Positions 35,165-45,214 of a DNA stretch of 64,000 nucleotides are shown here, one piece after another; the first letter of the stretch is position 1; each line of letters starts with the position of its first letter. A program made the translations under genes and the position numbers. Where the stretch lies: NCBI GenBank assembly GCA_017591395.1, contig WEDG01007489.1, positions 1-64,000 of the forward strand. Direction: 5' to 3'. This DNA is from Schistocephalus solidus. Its lineage: Eukaryota; Platyhelminthes; Cestoda; Diphyllobothriidea; Diphyllobothriidae. Under the pieces are notes generated by a model that saw only the letters and a list, made by a program, of their open reading frames with translations, ran no database searches and was not told the origin of the DNA.

Positions 35165-35480
35165 ACCTACTAATTTCAAGTGACTCTAGGTGAGCAAGTC
35201 TGGAAACGACCGTTGCGAAGGTGAGTGACATTGAGAAAGTGGGGACTTGAACAAAGACGCCAGATGTCGCAATTGTCGCCACCAGCAACAAACCATTTCA
35301 CAGTGTCGGCATCATGTTTGGTAGCATAAGACGGTGCAAGTAGGCAGAGTAACACTAACGACAAGGACGAGTGAATGACCATTTCCAGCTTACTAGCAGT
35401 TACCCACTCAAGTTCGAACTCGCGGCCTGTTAGTTAGAATTCCAACGCCCTAATAATTGAGCCACGGGCTCATGGTCTTG
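35165..35480 (-). repeat. tRNA-Arg(TCT)-derived SINE candidate
   Basis: The minus-strand head (35478-35405) reads GAGCCCGTGGCTCAATTATT with an A-box-like TGGCTCAATTATTAGG, an anticodon region GTTGGAATTCTAACTAAC similar to the TTGGACTTCTAATCCAA of tRNA-Arg(TCT), and a B-box GAGTTCGAACTTG. A ~240-bp body follows. Its 68-codon open frame (SLSLVLLCLLAPSYATKHDA) is probably incidental. A tRNA head fused to an unrelated body is the layout of a SINE. No second copy in the window confirms the body. Confidence 0.5.
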
Positions 35481-37053
35481 TCGATTGCGATCGGGTATAT
35501 TAAGTGGTTATGAGGCGCTCTCTGATCGTATTACGGGACACAGTCATCCATTCCAGACTCCCTCGGTAATGTTACCCCACCTATAATACTATACGCTCCA
35601 CAGTTGCTGGCTGGCCTCGAGATTTAATTCCAGTATATAACGGGAAGAGTATGTGGATAGGTGAGAGCCCCAGCACCAAAATGGATGTCACAGACGTCGG
35701 TTTTCGGTACGCTGGTGGGACCGTCTCTACGACTTATTACTTTCCGGACTGATGAATTTGCTTATTTTGCAGTTGACATGCACTAAAATTTTCAAGCATC
35801 CCCCCCAACTCTTGGTAGACTCATCGAGGAAAAAGAGTGATGTAAGAGAGCTAGGTAAATTTTACAGGAATTTGATAATAAGCGTCACATGCAGATGGAC
35901 ACCCATGAACGTCTGAGGAAGTTTAACAGTTAAAGCAATGAACATAAGTATATATGTGTCAGTGGTTTAGAGTTGATACAGAGCAATCTATATTTCGAGT
36001 TCATCATGAAACCAAAACTCACCATCGCCGTGAGGTAAGGAAACTTTCCGGCGCGGAATACTCAAAGCCGGCAACCAGGCTAAAAAATTAATTGAATGAG
36101 AAGCAAACAACCATCGGATAGGGAGAGGTATTTCGGAGGGCAGGACGCAGGGCCATCAATCTTCTCAGAAGGCTCTTGTTCTACACGCTTGTTTGCGGTG
36201 TCAAAGAAGTCGAATCTGAAATCCTTAAGTTATCAGGGCACTGGGGCACATTTACCATTTAGTCTACAGTTATCTATAGAAAGAAAATACAGCAGATGAG
36301 TAAAGGCTAAGAAACTTGAATAAACTTTCAGGCATGAGGAAAAAACTCGAATTCAGGAAGTCAAGACAAAGTATTATGGTTCTTGGAACGCTGGAGATTA
36401 CCATGGCACGAACAGTGAAAACCGCGCCACTTATGAAGCTACTTTGAAATGACATTCGCAGAGGAAATAAATCCCGATACAACGTCTTTCTTACTAATTC
36501 TGTGGCAAGTACAAGTGTCAGAAGCCGAGCCATCTATACTACGTAACATGTTAGACCTTACAGGCGAACCCTACGATAAGACGGTTCATAGGCAGGTTTG
36601 TGAGCTACAGGGATTACCAAGAACGCATCTGTGGTTTAATCGGATACCTCGTTATTACCGAAATCTTGTTTGATTGTAGAATACGAATGGTGCACAACGT
36701 ACCGCAATACAATTATCGACTACGACGGCATCCGCGAAAACCGAAGTAGCAATTGTACAGATATGAACTGACGGTTCGACTCTCGACCAACGCCGCAAGT
36801 CACCCCTATTACAGTAATGGTATGCTTTGCCTGATTTTAGTCAGGAAATCCCTCCACCAGCGGCCGGAGTACTCGATCAACCCTACTAGGCATTCTCCGC
36901 CACATGGAGGGAAGCAATAAATAGAAACCCCCTACATGGCACAGCCACAGAACGATCACGCTCGCACCACTATAACCACTGATGCCTGAAACACAACCGA
37001 CGAGGACCTGCAGATGATTAAAGCTTCCAGGAAAGAGCACTCGGTACGTTAAC
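35481..37053. other. Unassigned; possible upstream exons of the DUF4806-like gene
   Basis: No repeat match. Plus-strand open pieces at 36449-36673 (LLILWQVQVSEAEPSILRNM) and ~36.83-36.93 kb (PDFSQEIPPPAAGVLDQP) precede the DUF4806-like exon in the same direction and could be exons, without proof. Confidence 0.3.
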
Positions 37054-37450
37054 ATGCGATGTCCAACTTCAGAAGGAATGGAGAGGCGGTTAACGACCCT
37101 CGAAGACAATGTCTGGGAAATCCTGAATAGGATAAGGACCATGCCCAAAGACACCCGCAGTATCAAAACAGATGACCCGCTCCAGTTTCCTATCACGTCC
37201 GCGCCGGACTTCCATAAATGTTACGCTTATATGGAAGAAGCAAACGTCCATCGACCGTCGGTAATCCAGCATCTTCTCACTGGTATACTTCTGCAGATTT
37301 AAATCAACTAAATATCAAGTTGGTGGCACACGTGTCGTCGAATTCATTGGAGGCATGATACAGCACTCGCTGACTGAAGAGTTGAAATGGCCATTCAACC
37401 TTCAACGGCAAAATGAATTTCCATGCAACGTGCACACAAGGTAGTGGAAG
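37054..37450 (+). CDS. DUF4806-like domain gene, two exons visible
   Basis: Exon 1 (from ATG 37054 to 37282) encodes a short helical start (MERRLTTLEDNVWEILNRI) and DPLQFPITSAPDFHKCYAYM, then VIQHLL. A 37-nt intron, 37283-37319 (GTATAC...ATCAAG), joins in phase to VGGTRVVEFIGGMIQHSLTE and ELKWPFNLQ. The pattern (FPIxxxxxFxxxE, then LxxxGGxxxxxxIxxMxxxxLTxEL) is that of DUF4806, a domain of unknown function in animals, often in transposon-like or nuclear proteins, with a coiled coil before it. The match rests on memory of the consensus. The GKxGKxxF end of the domain is not seen, so either a third exon is missing or the copy is incomplete. This is the best-spliced gene of the window. Confidence 0.5.
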
Positions 37451-38199
37451 GCAAGCCGAATAGTCCACCAAACTGAACGATTCCTTAAGATGTGATGTGT
37501 CTATGGAACGAAGGAAGGGACCACATGACAACGGTGTTCGATAGTGTTTTGCGAACCGCCTTCAATGTTGCCAGCGACGCCCTGGAGAATCGGCACAGTT
37601 GGGAGGAAAGGCTAAAAAGCTATCCAAATTCATCTATAAAATAAAGACATGTTCACTTGGCCGTAATCTTAAAAGGTGTTGGGTGCGTTCAAGAGGAATG
37701 GCGAGCGTGATCTGCGTAATAACCTGGATTCGTTTCCCACAACGAGCCGTTAGGTTTTTTCGGACGGACATCAGCGTGGTGTGAATAAATCATCATAATT
37801 TAGGCACAAAAATGTCCACAGTATGCCGGTGTTTAGTTATAAGAGTAACGCATAATGTATTTTCGTATAAGAAAGTTAATTAACTTGTGCGTGATACGCC
37901 TTCTAGGAGAGTTCTTCGATTTTGAGGATCGCATAAGTAGTTGGAAAGAGATGAAAACGAAAAATAAAAATAAAAGGCAGGTGAAAAAAAATCGACAGTG
38001 AGACAAACGACATCAGACATTGGAACCAATGGTTCCAGTTTAAGTACAGAATATGCAAATGAAAATTCGGTCAGAACTGTACTTTATGGAGCAATACATC
38101 CACTGAAATCCAGGCTGAGTATTGCCAAAGTGCGGCGATTACTGCTTCTATGGCCATGTAATCGATAAGATAATACGAGACATACTATACGTAAAATAG
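37451..38199. other. No gene recognised
   Basis: Apart from a possible continuation of the DUF4806-like gene just after 37.45 kb, nothing stands out. Confidence 0.4.
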
Positions 38200-38215
38200 G
38201 AGGGATACAGACACA

Positions 38216-39955
38216 GTGGATACAGTGGATAACCCGCCGACTGCAAGCATTAGCCACATACTATTCTCAGACTTTCTGATCCGAAGGGAATTAAAGGAAC
38301 TAAAAGAGTCGAAATCCGCAGGACCAGACGAGCATCCACCCAAGCTTCTGAAAGAACTCGCAAATGAACTTTCAACACCTCTGTCAGTGCCCTTTAAAAG
38401 TCATTTGACTCCGGAACACTTCCTATCGATTGGAAGCTGGCACATATAACTCCCTTGTACAAAAGCGGTAGCCGGGCGTCAATGACAAACTACAGGCCTA
38501 TAAGCTTGACATGCATCCTTGGCAAGAAGATGGAAAGGATCATCAAGAGCGAATTGGTGAAATTCCTAGAGACCCATAATTTGTTATAAAACTGTCAACA
38601 TGGATTCAGAAAAGGAAGATCCTGTACAACAAATTTGCTGTATTCGCTCCAGAGGTGGATCCAAGAACTTAAAGATAGACACGTGGTTCACATCGCCATC
38701 ATAGACTTTCAAAAGGCCTTCCATACTGTGTCGCACGAGAGATTGCTGTACAAGCTAGAACGAATTAGAATCAGAGGGAACCTCCTCAAGTGGATCGAAA
38801 ACTTCCTCGTGGATCGGCCCCAGGTTGTGTGCATCCGACAAGAGAGGTCAAGTTCTGCTAAGGTCGAGAGTGGGTTCCTCAGGGTTCAGTTCTAGAGCCA
38901 ATACTGTTTTTTTAATATACGTGGACCATTGTGTCAGGAATCGGGACTATGAGGCAGCAATGTTTGCCGACATTAAAATCTGGAATGTAATCCAGAGCCC
39001 AACTGACGAAGATAAACTACAGATCAATCTAACTCGGTTGGAGTGGTGGTCGAATCATTCGCTTTTGCGGTTCAACCTCGATAAGTGTACAATACTTCGC
39101 TTACGCAACCCATCTGGATCTGCCGAAAGTAGAAGCTACTTTCTCAACGGTGAAGCCTTAAAAGACGTGGAAACCCAAAAGGACCTTGGTGTGCTGACAA
39201 CCACCACCTTAAAACTATCCTCTCACTGCTCGAAAGCGGCGAAGAGCGCAATCGCGGTGTTGCATGCCATCCAACGAGCCTTTAGATTTTGATGAAGATC
39301 TTTTCGTTAAGACTTTTGGAACATTCATGAGGCCGCATTAAGAATATGCTATGAAAGCCTGGAAACCCTGGACTGTTCAAGATCAGAAAGATCTTGAAAG
39401 AATACAGAGGGAAGCCACCAAACTGGTTAGGAGTCAAAGCTCCTTGCCATATCCAACCCACCTAATGAATCTTAATCTGTTACCTTTGAGCTATCAGTAA
39501 ATACGTGGTGATTTCCTGCAGACATTCCGTATTGTGAAGGGATTGAATTGTTGCCTGGACTTCTTTGAATTTGCCACCACGACCCATCTCCGAGGTCACT
39601 CATTGAAACTGCGCGTCCAGCAGGCGAGACTGGATGTGCGCAAGTTCTCCTTCTCTGTCAGAATGGTTAAACCATGGAATGCCCTCCCTGAAGAAGTTGT
39701 GATGTCACCATAGCCGGAAAGCTTTAAAAGGAACATTGACAATTTTATGTTCCGAAACGAGCCTGAGCGATGAGGAATTTATCTTAACCCTCAAGAGTCA
39801 CGCACCACTTGTCATATTTTATGATCGCCATTGAACTTTTGCAACCCACATGGTTTTTCTGTATACCACACTTAATTTTACGTTAAAAATAGGGTACTCA
39901 AAGGCCCATGCCTATTTAGGTCAATAAATTGAACTGAATTGAATTGAATACAATT
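38216..39955 (+). mobile_element. LINE B copy, RT to 3' end; left arm of an inverted pair
   Basis: RT frames in order: LKELKESKSAGPDEHPPKLL, LKELANELSTPLSV, FPxNYRPI-type text, CRKGRSCTTNLL, IIDFQKAFHTVSHERLLYKLE, RIRIRGNLLKWIENFLVDR and, after a frame change, MFADIKIWNVIQSPTDEDKL (FADI instead of FADD). The C-terminal domain carries premature stops at 39339-39341 (after RPH), 39498-39500 (after SYQ) and 39712-39714 (after MSP). The 3' end shows AATAGGGTACTCAAAGGC, CAATAAATTGAAC and a tail of GAATT units to ~39955. Confidence 0.85.
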
Positions 39956-40039
39956 ATAATCGAAAAGTTACGGTGGAAGGACGAATCAGGGACTTAGCGC
40001 GTCAGCGATAACGGATCCTGGGTTGAAACGCGCGCGTCC
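39956..40039 (+). repeat. tRNA-like short repeat, left copy
   Basis: Contains AGCGATAACGGATCCTGGGT followed by TGAAACGCG, resembling an anticodon-to-B-box stretch. A related copy is at 50225-50330. It lies immediately outside the first base of the Gypsy 5' LTR. Could be part of a SINE. Confidence 0.4.
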
Positions 40040-40446
40040 TGTAAAGGTGCAATCAAAGTTTCTTTATTTTTTCTAGTAGCTCTCTAGCGGACCACAGATT
40101 AAACAGAATTTTTTTATATGGAATGGGAACACTTTTCATGTGGATCCGGATGGGAATGCTGTAATAGATGGAGGTCTACCATTTGTTGCTGTTAACATAG
40201 ATCACTTAATTTATAACTTTATTCTCTCCTTCTATCTATACATGTGTAACTGATGAAGTGCTTAACGATACTACCGGCGTTATATGGCTAAAGCTAGTCC
40301 TAGTGTGTGCTAGCCTTGAGATCCTTGGACGCTACAGCTCAGATTACTAGCAGATTTCTAGTGCCAGGAACCGACGCTCGCATTGACTAGCATGCCCAAG
40401 TGTTCGTGTTGATTCTCTAAAATTATTGACTTTTGGCATTTTTTTA

Positions 40447-41300
40447 ACCGGTAAATTCAATTTATTGACAGAAATAGGCATGGGCCTTTGAGTACCCTAT
40501 TTGTAACGTAAAATTAAGTGCGGTATACAGAGAAACCGTGTGGGTTGCAAAATTTCAATGGCGATCATAAAATATGACAAGTGGTGCGTGACTCTCGAGG
40601 GTTAAGATAAATTCCTCATCGCTCAGGCTCGTTTCGGAACATAAAATTGTCAATGTTCCTTTTAAAGCTTTCCGGCTATGGTGACATCACAACATCTTCA
40701 GGGAGGGCATTCCATGGTTTGACCATTCTGACAGAGAAGGAGAACTTGCGCACATCCAGGCTCAACTGCTGGACGCGCAGTTTCAATGAGTGACCTCGGA
40801 GATGGGTCGTGGTGGCAAATTCAAAGAAGTCCAGGCGACAATTCAATCCCTTCACAATACGGAATGTCTGCAGGAAATCACCACGTATTTACTGATAGCT
40901 CAAAGGTAACAGATTAAGATTCATTAGGTGGGTTGGATATGGCAAGGAGCTTTGACTCCTAACCAGTTTGGTGGCTTCCCTCTGTATTCTTTCAAGATCT
41001 TTCTGATCTTGAACAGTCCAGGGTTTCCAGGCTTTCATAGCATATTCTTAATGCGGCCTCATGAATGTTCCAAAAGTCTTAACGAAAAGATCTTCATCAA
41101 AATCTAAAAGGCTCGACGGATGGCATGCAACACCGCGATTGAGCTCTTTGCCACTTTCGAGCAGTGAGAGGATAGTTTAAGGTGGTGGTCGTCAGCACAG
41201 CAAGGTCCTTTTGGGTTTCCACGACTTTTAAGGCTTCACCGTTGAGAAAGTAGCTTCTACTTTTGGTTGTTCCAGCTGGGTTGCCTAATGCATGTTAAGC
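40447..41300 (-). mobile_element. LINE B 3' fragment in the Gypsy 5' LTR; right arm of an inverted pair
   Basis: The minus strand reproduces the C-terminal part and 3' UTR of the copy at 39.1-39.95 kb with high similarity, including the same three premature stops (TTA at 41048-41050, TTA at 40889-40891, CTA at 40676-40678). The insertion splits LTR text that is continuous in the 3' LTR (GATTCTCTAA...GGCCCCTC). Truncated at the start of the RT C-terminus. Confidence 0.85.
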
Positions 41301-41848
41301 TTATGAGCCTGTAGTTTGTCACTGACTTTTTGACTTTTTACAGTGGTGCTCAAAATTCATTTGCGAGTTGTTTCAGAAGCTTGGGTGGAAGCTATTCTGG
41401 TCTTGGTACTTTTGACTACTTTGGTTACCTTTATTGGCCCCTCCAAAAGTTGGGAAGTTTATATTTTTACTATCTATCAAAGCGTCGTAACTACCAATCG
41501 AGGCCGGAAGGCCATAAAATCTGTACTGATTATCCTTTTGGACAGTCATTGTTCTATTCGATCTGCAGTGTATGATAAGTGCAAACTCATCGGTTTTTTC
41601 TATATAAACCTATCTTATCATCTGGAGATTATGAAATAAATACCCATGAGAATTGAGGCTCATCACTTTGGACCGGAGACCGCTCTCTGACGCTCCCTCC
41701 TGCCATCGCCGCTCCTATTCATACGGACGTGCCAAATATCTGTTCAGGAATGCCGATCCCTCCCAGAGGATCCCCGCAGGACCAAGTCCCAATATAATTC
41801 TAATTTCTAGTTCCAAATAATCCTTAACTCTTCCCCTTAACAACTGTC

Positions 41849-42170
41849 TCATTCGGAAATGCTACTGAATTGTAAGCCTACTCTACCACCTTACCTTATT
41901 TTCTTAAGCAGTTTTTTCTCCTACGCTCTATTCAAAAATGGAGGCCTATTGAACTCTGCTTCCATTTTTACGGTAGGACTGTTTTTCCTTGCCTAGTTTG
42001 TAGTTCACTATTAATTTCATAGCATCATTAACTGTTGACCTAACAGGACGAGTTCTGCCTTCATTTTTAAATATTTGTACATATTATCTGCACACATTGT
42101 CATAATTTATATCGTTACTAATGTTTTTTTAGACAGTGCCTTCCCAGCGCTTACCAAAGAGATATATATC
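41849..42170 (+). repeat. R1 copy b inside the Gypsy 5' LTR
   Basis: From TCTCATTC and AAATGCTACTG to GCGCTTACCAAA it follows R1 copies c and d, including the bulged hairpin (41908-41995: GCAGT, CTCCTACG, CGGTAGGA, GCCT). It either inserted into the LTR or is native LTR sequence that gave rise to the solitary R1 copies. Confidence 0.65.
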
Positions 42171-42195
42171 GCATATCTAATACGGGTTTATTACA

Positions 42196-42212
42196 TTTTG
42201 GTGGCAGTTGGT
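42196..42212 (+). promoter_or_regulatory. Gypsy primer-binding-site-like sequence
   Basis: TTTTGGTGGCAGTTGG directly follows the TTACA end of the 5' LTR. A TGG-starting stretch at this position is where reverse transcription of such elements is primed by a host tRNA. Which tRNA is not determined. Confidence 0.6.
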
Positions 42213-42222
42213 GCGATTTAAA

Positions 42223-43020
42223 ATGTCTGACGACATGATAAACAGGCTGGTCCAGGCAATGGAAAGAGTTTCAACCTCTGACAGCCATCCACTTATGCCG
42301 GATAAGCTGACGGTGTATGATGACTATGACCTCCAGGAGAATCGGATGAAAGTGTACATGGAGGTCGTAGATGGTGCCCGCCCAGCCGCCATCCTGGGTC
42401 AGCTGAAAAATGAAGTTTACACAGTGGCCAGGGCTGCCAACTGTACAGCCTTGCTCACCTCCGCGACAATCTTCGAGCGTCTGCGGAGCGAGTTCGGACG
42501 CTCATTAATGCCATGTGTTGTCCGTGCCACCCTTTAAAATCGCCGCTAACACGCAGGGGAGTCTGTCGTAGACTTCCAATGACACCTTCGAGCCCTGACT
42601 CAGCAAGCCTTTGCAAACGAGCCTTTCCCCGAGCTCGAGGCCAGGATCTTGGATAACTTCGTCGACGGGATCTCTCTCCCAGAGATCTGGCTCCAATTCC
42701 TCCGCGATCTCCTCGGCAGCATCAAGTTTTCCCTTTATTTCGCCCGGCGCGATGAGGCCATTCATACGGCATGTCCCTTGGTCCAAGAGTCCTCCCGAAA
42801 TTGGCACTCAGACGGCTCAATGACAATGGGGCCCTCCTTAGCCCTCTCCTGCTTGGTGTGGCTCTCCACAGCCCACCACTCCTTGACGAGGCCCTCAGCA
42901 GCCCAACTCTCCTTGGCTGGGCTCTCCACAGTCTCCTTGACACGGGAACTGGAGGCAAAAGCGTTGTCGTCAGACCCACCCTCCGTCTTCCCCAGGTGTT
43001 CATGTGGTCACCTTAGGTGA
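42223..43020 (+). pseudogene. Gypsy gag, frameshifted
   Basis: ATG at 42223 follows the PBS region. The first frame (to 42537) reads MSDDMINRLVQAMERVS, PDKLTVYDDYDLQENRMK, ATIFERLRSEFGRS. After a stop, the next frames give AFANEPFPELEARI, LDNFVDGISLPEIWLQFL and ARRDEAIHTA, the Gypsy gag capsid passage (LxxFVxGIxxxExxxxLRD...ARRxEAI). A decapeptide-repeat tract (42831-42950) follows. No zinc knuckle was recognised. Confidence 0.7.
42831..42950 (+). repeat. 30-bp tandem repeats in gag
   Basis: Four imperfect 30-bp units begin GGGGCCCTCC, GGCTCTCCAC, GGCCCTCAGC and GGCTCTCCAC. In one frame they encode decapeptides ALHSPPLLDE, ALSSPTLLGW and ALHS. They are near the gag 3' end. Confidence 0.65.
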
Positions 43021-43099
43021 GGTAGAAGAGCCTGGTAAGTGCATATTTTTATCTGATATGCTTATTGAAAACTTAGGTTACATGCCATAATACCCTGGT

Positions 43100-43200
43100 T
43101 TATATTCAACTATAGGAAATACTAAGTTGACATGCTTAGCTGATTCAAGAGCAGTCTGCTCCCATATTAGACCGGAAATTTCCTTCAGCTTCAGGTAAGA
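43100..43200 (+). pseudogene. Gypsy aspartic protease remnant
   Basis: The frame reads LTCLADSRAVCSHIRPEI. The retropepsin active site is D-S/T-G; here the third residue is R (codon AGA), so the protease motif is inactivated. The rest of the domain is full of stops. Confidence 0.5.
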
Positions 43201-43539
43201 GTGAAGTATTGAACGAAGCCTAAAGTCGGCCTGAAGACGGCAAAAGAGGCCTTCTTGCGACAAAAAGGCATGGTAGAGCTTAATTTGGAAACAAGTCACG
43301 TTATTTTTGGTCATAAGTTCGTTGTCTGTCCTAACATTGCCTGGGACTGTATATAAGCACTGACTTTCTTCATGCATTTAAATGTTCCTGAGACTTTAGC
43401 TTTTACATTCTCCATATCGGTGGTAATGAAGTGCCCTTCGGGACCAAGGTACCGGATAGTCAACACGGAATTAACGCACTCAAGTTAGAAGATTTTAATA
43501 AGTAAGTTCCCCCCTACTTTTGACAAAGATAGCTCGTCG

Positions 43540-44690
43540 AAGTTACGTAATTTGAAAGAAGAGTTTAAAGATATCTTTGATTGGGGAAGCAATTCACTCG
43601 GATGAACTAATGTGGCCCAACTTGAGATCGATACAGGTGTGTTTCGGCCAACGAAGATTCCACCTAGAAAATTACCGATATTTTACCAAACCCAGCTAAA
43701 GACAATGATCAACGATATGCTGGACCAGTAAATTATCAGGCCGTCTTATTCACCTTGGTCATCTCCAGTTGTGTTAGTTATGAAGATGGATGGCACTATA
43801 CGGTTATGCGTAAACTATTGCAAGGTAAACGCAGTAACCACTAAAGATTCCTTCCCTCTAACCCGTACTGATGTAACCCTTGATGCAATTTTGGGTAAGC
43901 AGGTGTTCTCTTATCTAGATCTAGCAGCCGGCTACTGGCAGGTAGAAGTGTGACCACTGACAGAGAGAAGACCGCTGTCGCAGTCCCTTCAGGTCTCTAC
44001 GAGTTTGATACAGTGCCCTTTGGCTAAGCTTATGCTCCACGTACTTTTCCATGACTGATAAACGAAGTGCTAGCTCAGCTCATTCCCAATTCATGCCTTG
44101 TTTATATGGATGTAAGGATTTCGATAGCTATATTAACAATGTTCAAGCCCTATTTACCAGTCTCCGACAAGCTGTCTAAGTGTGTTTTTATAAGACCTAG
44201 TGTCACGTTTTTGGCATGTAGTCTCTGCCTTTGGCATAGAAATGGACGAGGAGAAACTGGGGCAGATACGTGAGTGGCACACCCCTGTGGACGTAACTGA
44301 AGTCCAAAGTTTTCTAGGACTGGCTTCTTACTATAAAATATTTATCCAAGAATATGCTCACAACGCCAGCCCGATTCACAAGCTGGCCCAGAAAGACATA
44401 TAATTTAAGTGGACTGCTGGTTGTATGAGTGGCTTCCAGACATTGAAGGATAAGTTGTGCACCACTCCGATTTTAATTTTTACCGTAATTAGCAATGGCG
44501 TAAGGAAATTCGTCCTAGATATTGATGTAAGTGACACTGTCATAGGCACCGTCGTCTCCCAGCAACAACCAGACGGTACAGAAAGCGTTATTCAGTATCT
44601 AAGCCGAACTCTGACGAAGGCTGAACGCCGTTACTAAGTAACTAGAAGAGAAATGCTAGCATTCACACACTTCATGGAAGAATGGCGACC
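43540..44690 (+). pseudogene. Gypsy reverse transcriptase and RNase H N-terminal part
   Basis: Ordered RT text: TKIPPRKLPIFYQTQLK, IIRPSYSPWSSPVVLVMK, GTIRLCVNYCKVNAVT, QVFSYLDLAAGYWQVEV, DTVPFG, LVYMDV. The YxDD box is lost: the text reads YMD followed by V, with bases missing. Next, DVTEVQSFLGLASYYKIFI, NASPIHKLAQKD and the RNase H start (KFVLDIDVSDTVIGTVVSQQ, VIQYLSRTLTKAERRY, TRREMLAFTHFMEEWRP). At ~44694 the frame runs into R1. At least four stops. Confidence 0.85.
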
Positions 44691-44694
44691 ACAC

Positions 44695-45170
44695 AAATGC
44701 TACCGTTTCTTTGGATACTAACCATCATCAGAATTCAATTCTGGATTCTAAGATGCTGAGGACTTAAGTTCATTGATGAATTTTCGTGAGATTTTGTTTC
44801 ATACGCCTAAGTGATCAAGAATGAATCACCTCGAAGTTTCATTATCTCATTCTGAAATGCTACTAACGTATTACCCTTCTCTACCACCTGACCATTTTTT
44901 TCCTAAGCAGTTTTTTTCTCCTACCTTCTATTAAAAAATGAAGGCTTATTAAACTCTGCAACCATTTTTGTGGTATGAGTTTTTTAACTGCCTTTTTTTC
45001 TAGTTCACCATTAATTTTAAAACATCGCTAACTGTTGACATAGCAGGACAAGTTATGTATTTGTACATTTTATCTGCACACATTGTCATAACTTTATTTC
45101 GTTACCAATGTTTGCTTAGACAGTGCCTTGCCGGAGCTTACCAAATATAAATTCTAAATTCTAAATAATA
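44695..45170 (+). repeat. R1 copy c, inserted in Gypsy RNase H
   Basis: Starts AAATGCTACCGTTTCTTTGG, contains the bulged hairpin at 44906-44992 (GCAGT, CTCCTACC, TGGTATGAG, ACTGCC) and ends ACCAAATATAAATTCTAAATTC, a short-repeat tail that fits a retroposed 3' end. Confidence 0.75.
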
Positions 45171-45214
45171 CCGGCCTTTCATCGTACGCACGGACCATAG
45201 CTCTCTGATGTGGT

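Larger units (their letters stand above)
40040..42195 (+). repeat. Gypsy 5' LTR, interrupted by LINE B and containing R1
   Basis: It starts TGTAAAGGTGCAATCAAAGT and the 3' LTR starts TGTAAGGATGGAATCAAGGT; both continue TTTCT...TTTTTCTA(G/A)TAGCTC. Further shared text: AGATTTCTAG, CAGATTTCTAG, CTAGCATGCC, GATTCTCTAA and GGCCCCTC. About 240 bp (near 40090-40335) is present here but absent from the 3' copy. The LTR ends in ...TTTATTACA at 42195, just before the primer-binding site. Confidence 0.75.

Noticed and set aside
35176..35382. Secreted peptide with signal sequence (minus strand, 68 codons)
   Set aside because: The frame lies inside the body of a tRNA-headed repeat and has no splice or promoter support; treated as incidental.
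41857..42170. R1 as the complete LTR of the Gypsy element
   Set aside because: The true LTR begins at 40040 (matched by 49651 after a polypurine tract); R1 is only part of it or an insertion in it, and copies c and d extend beyond the matching part.
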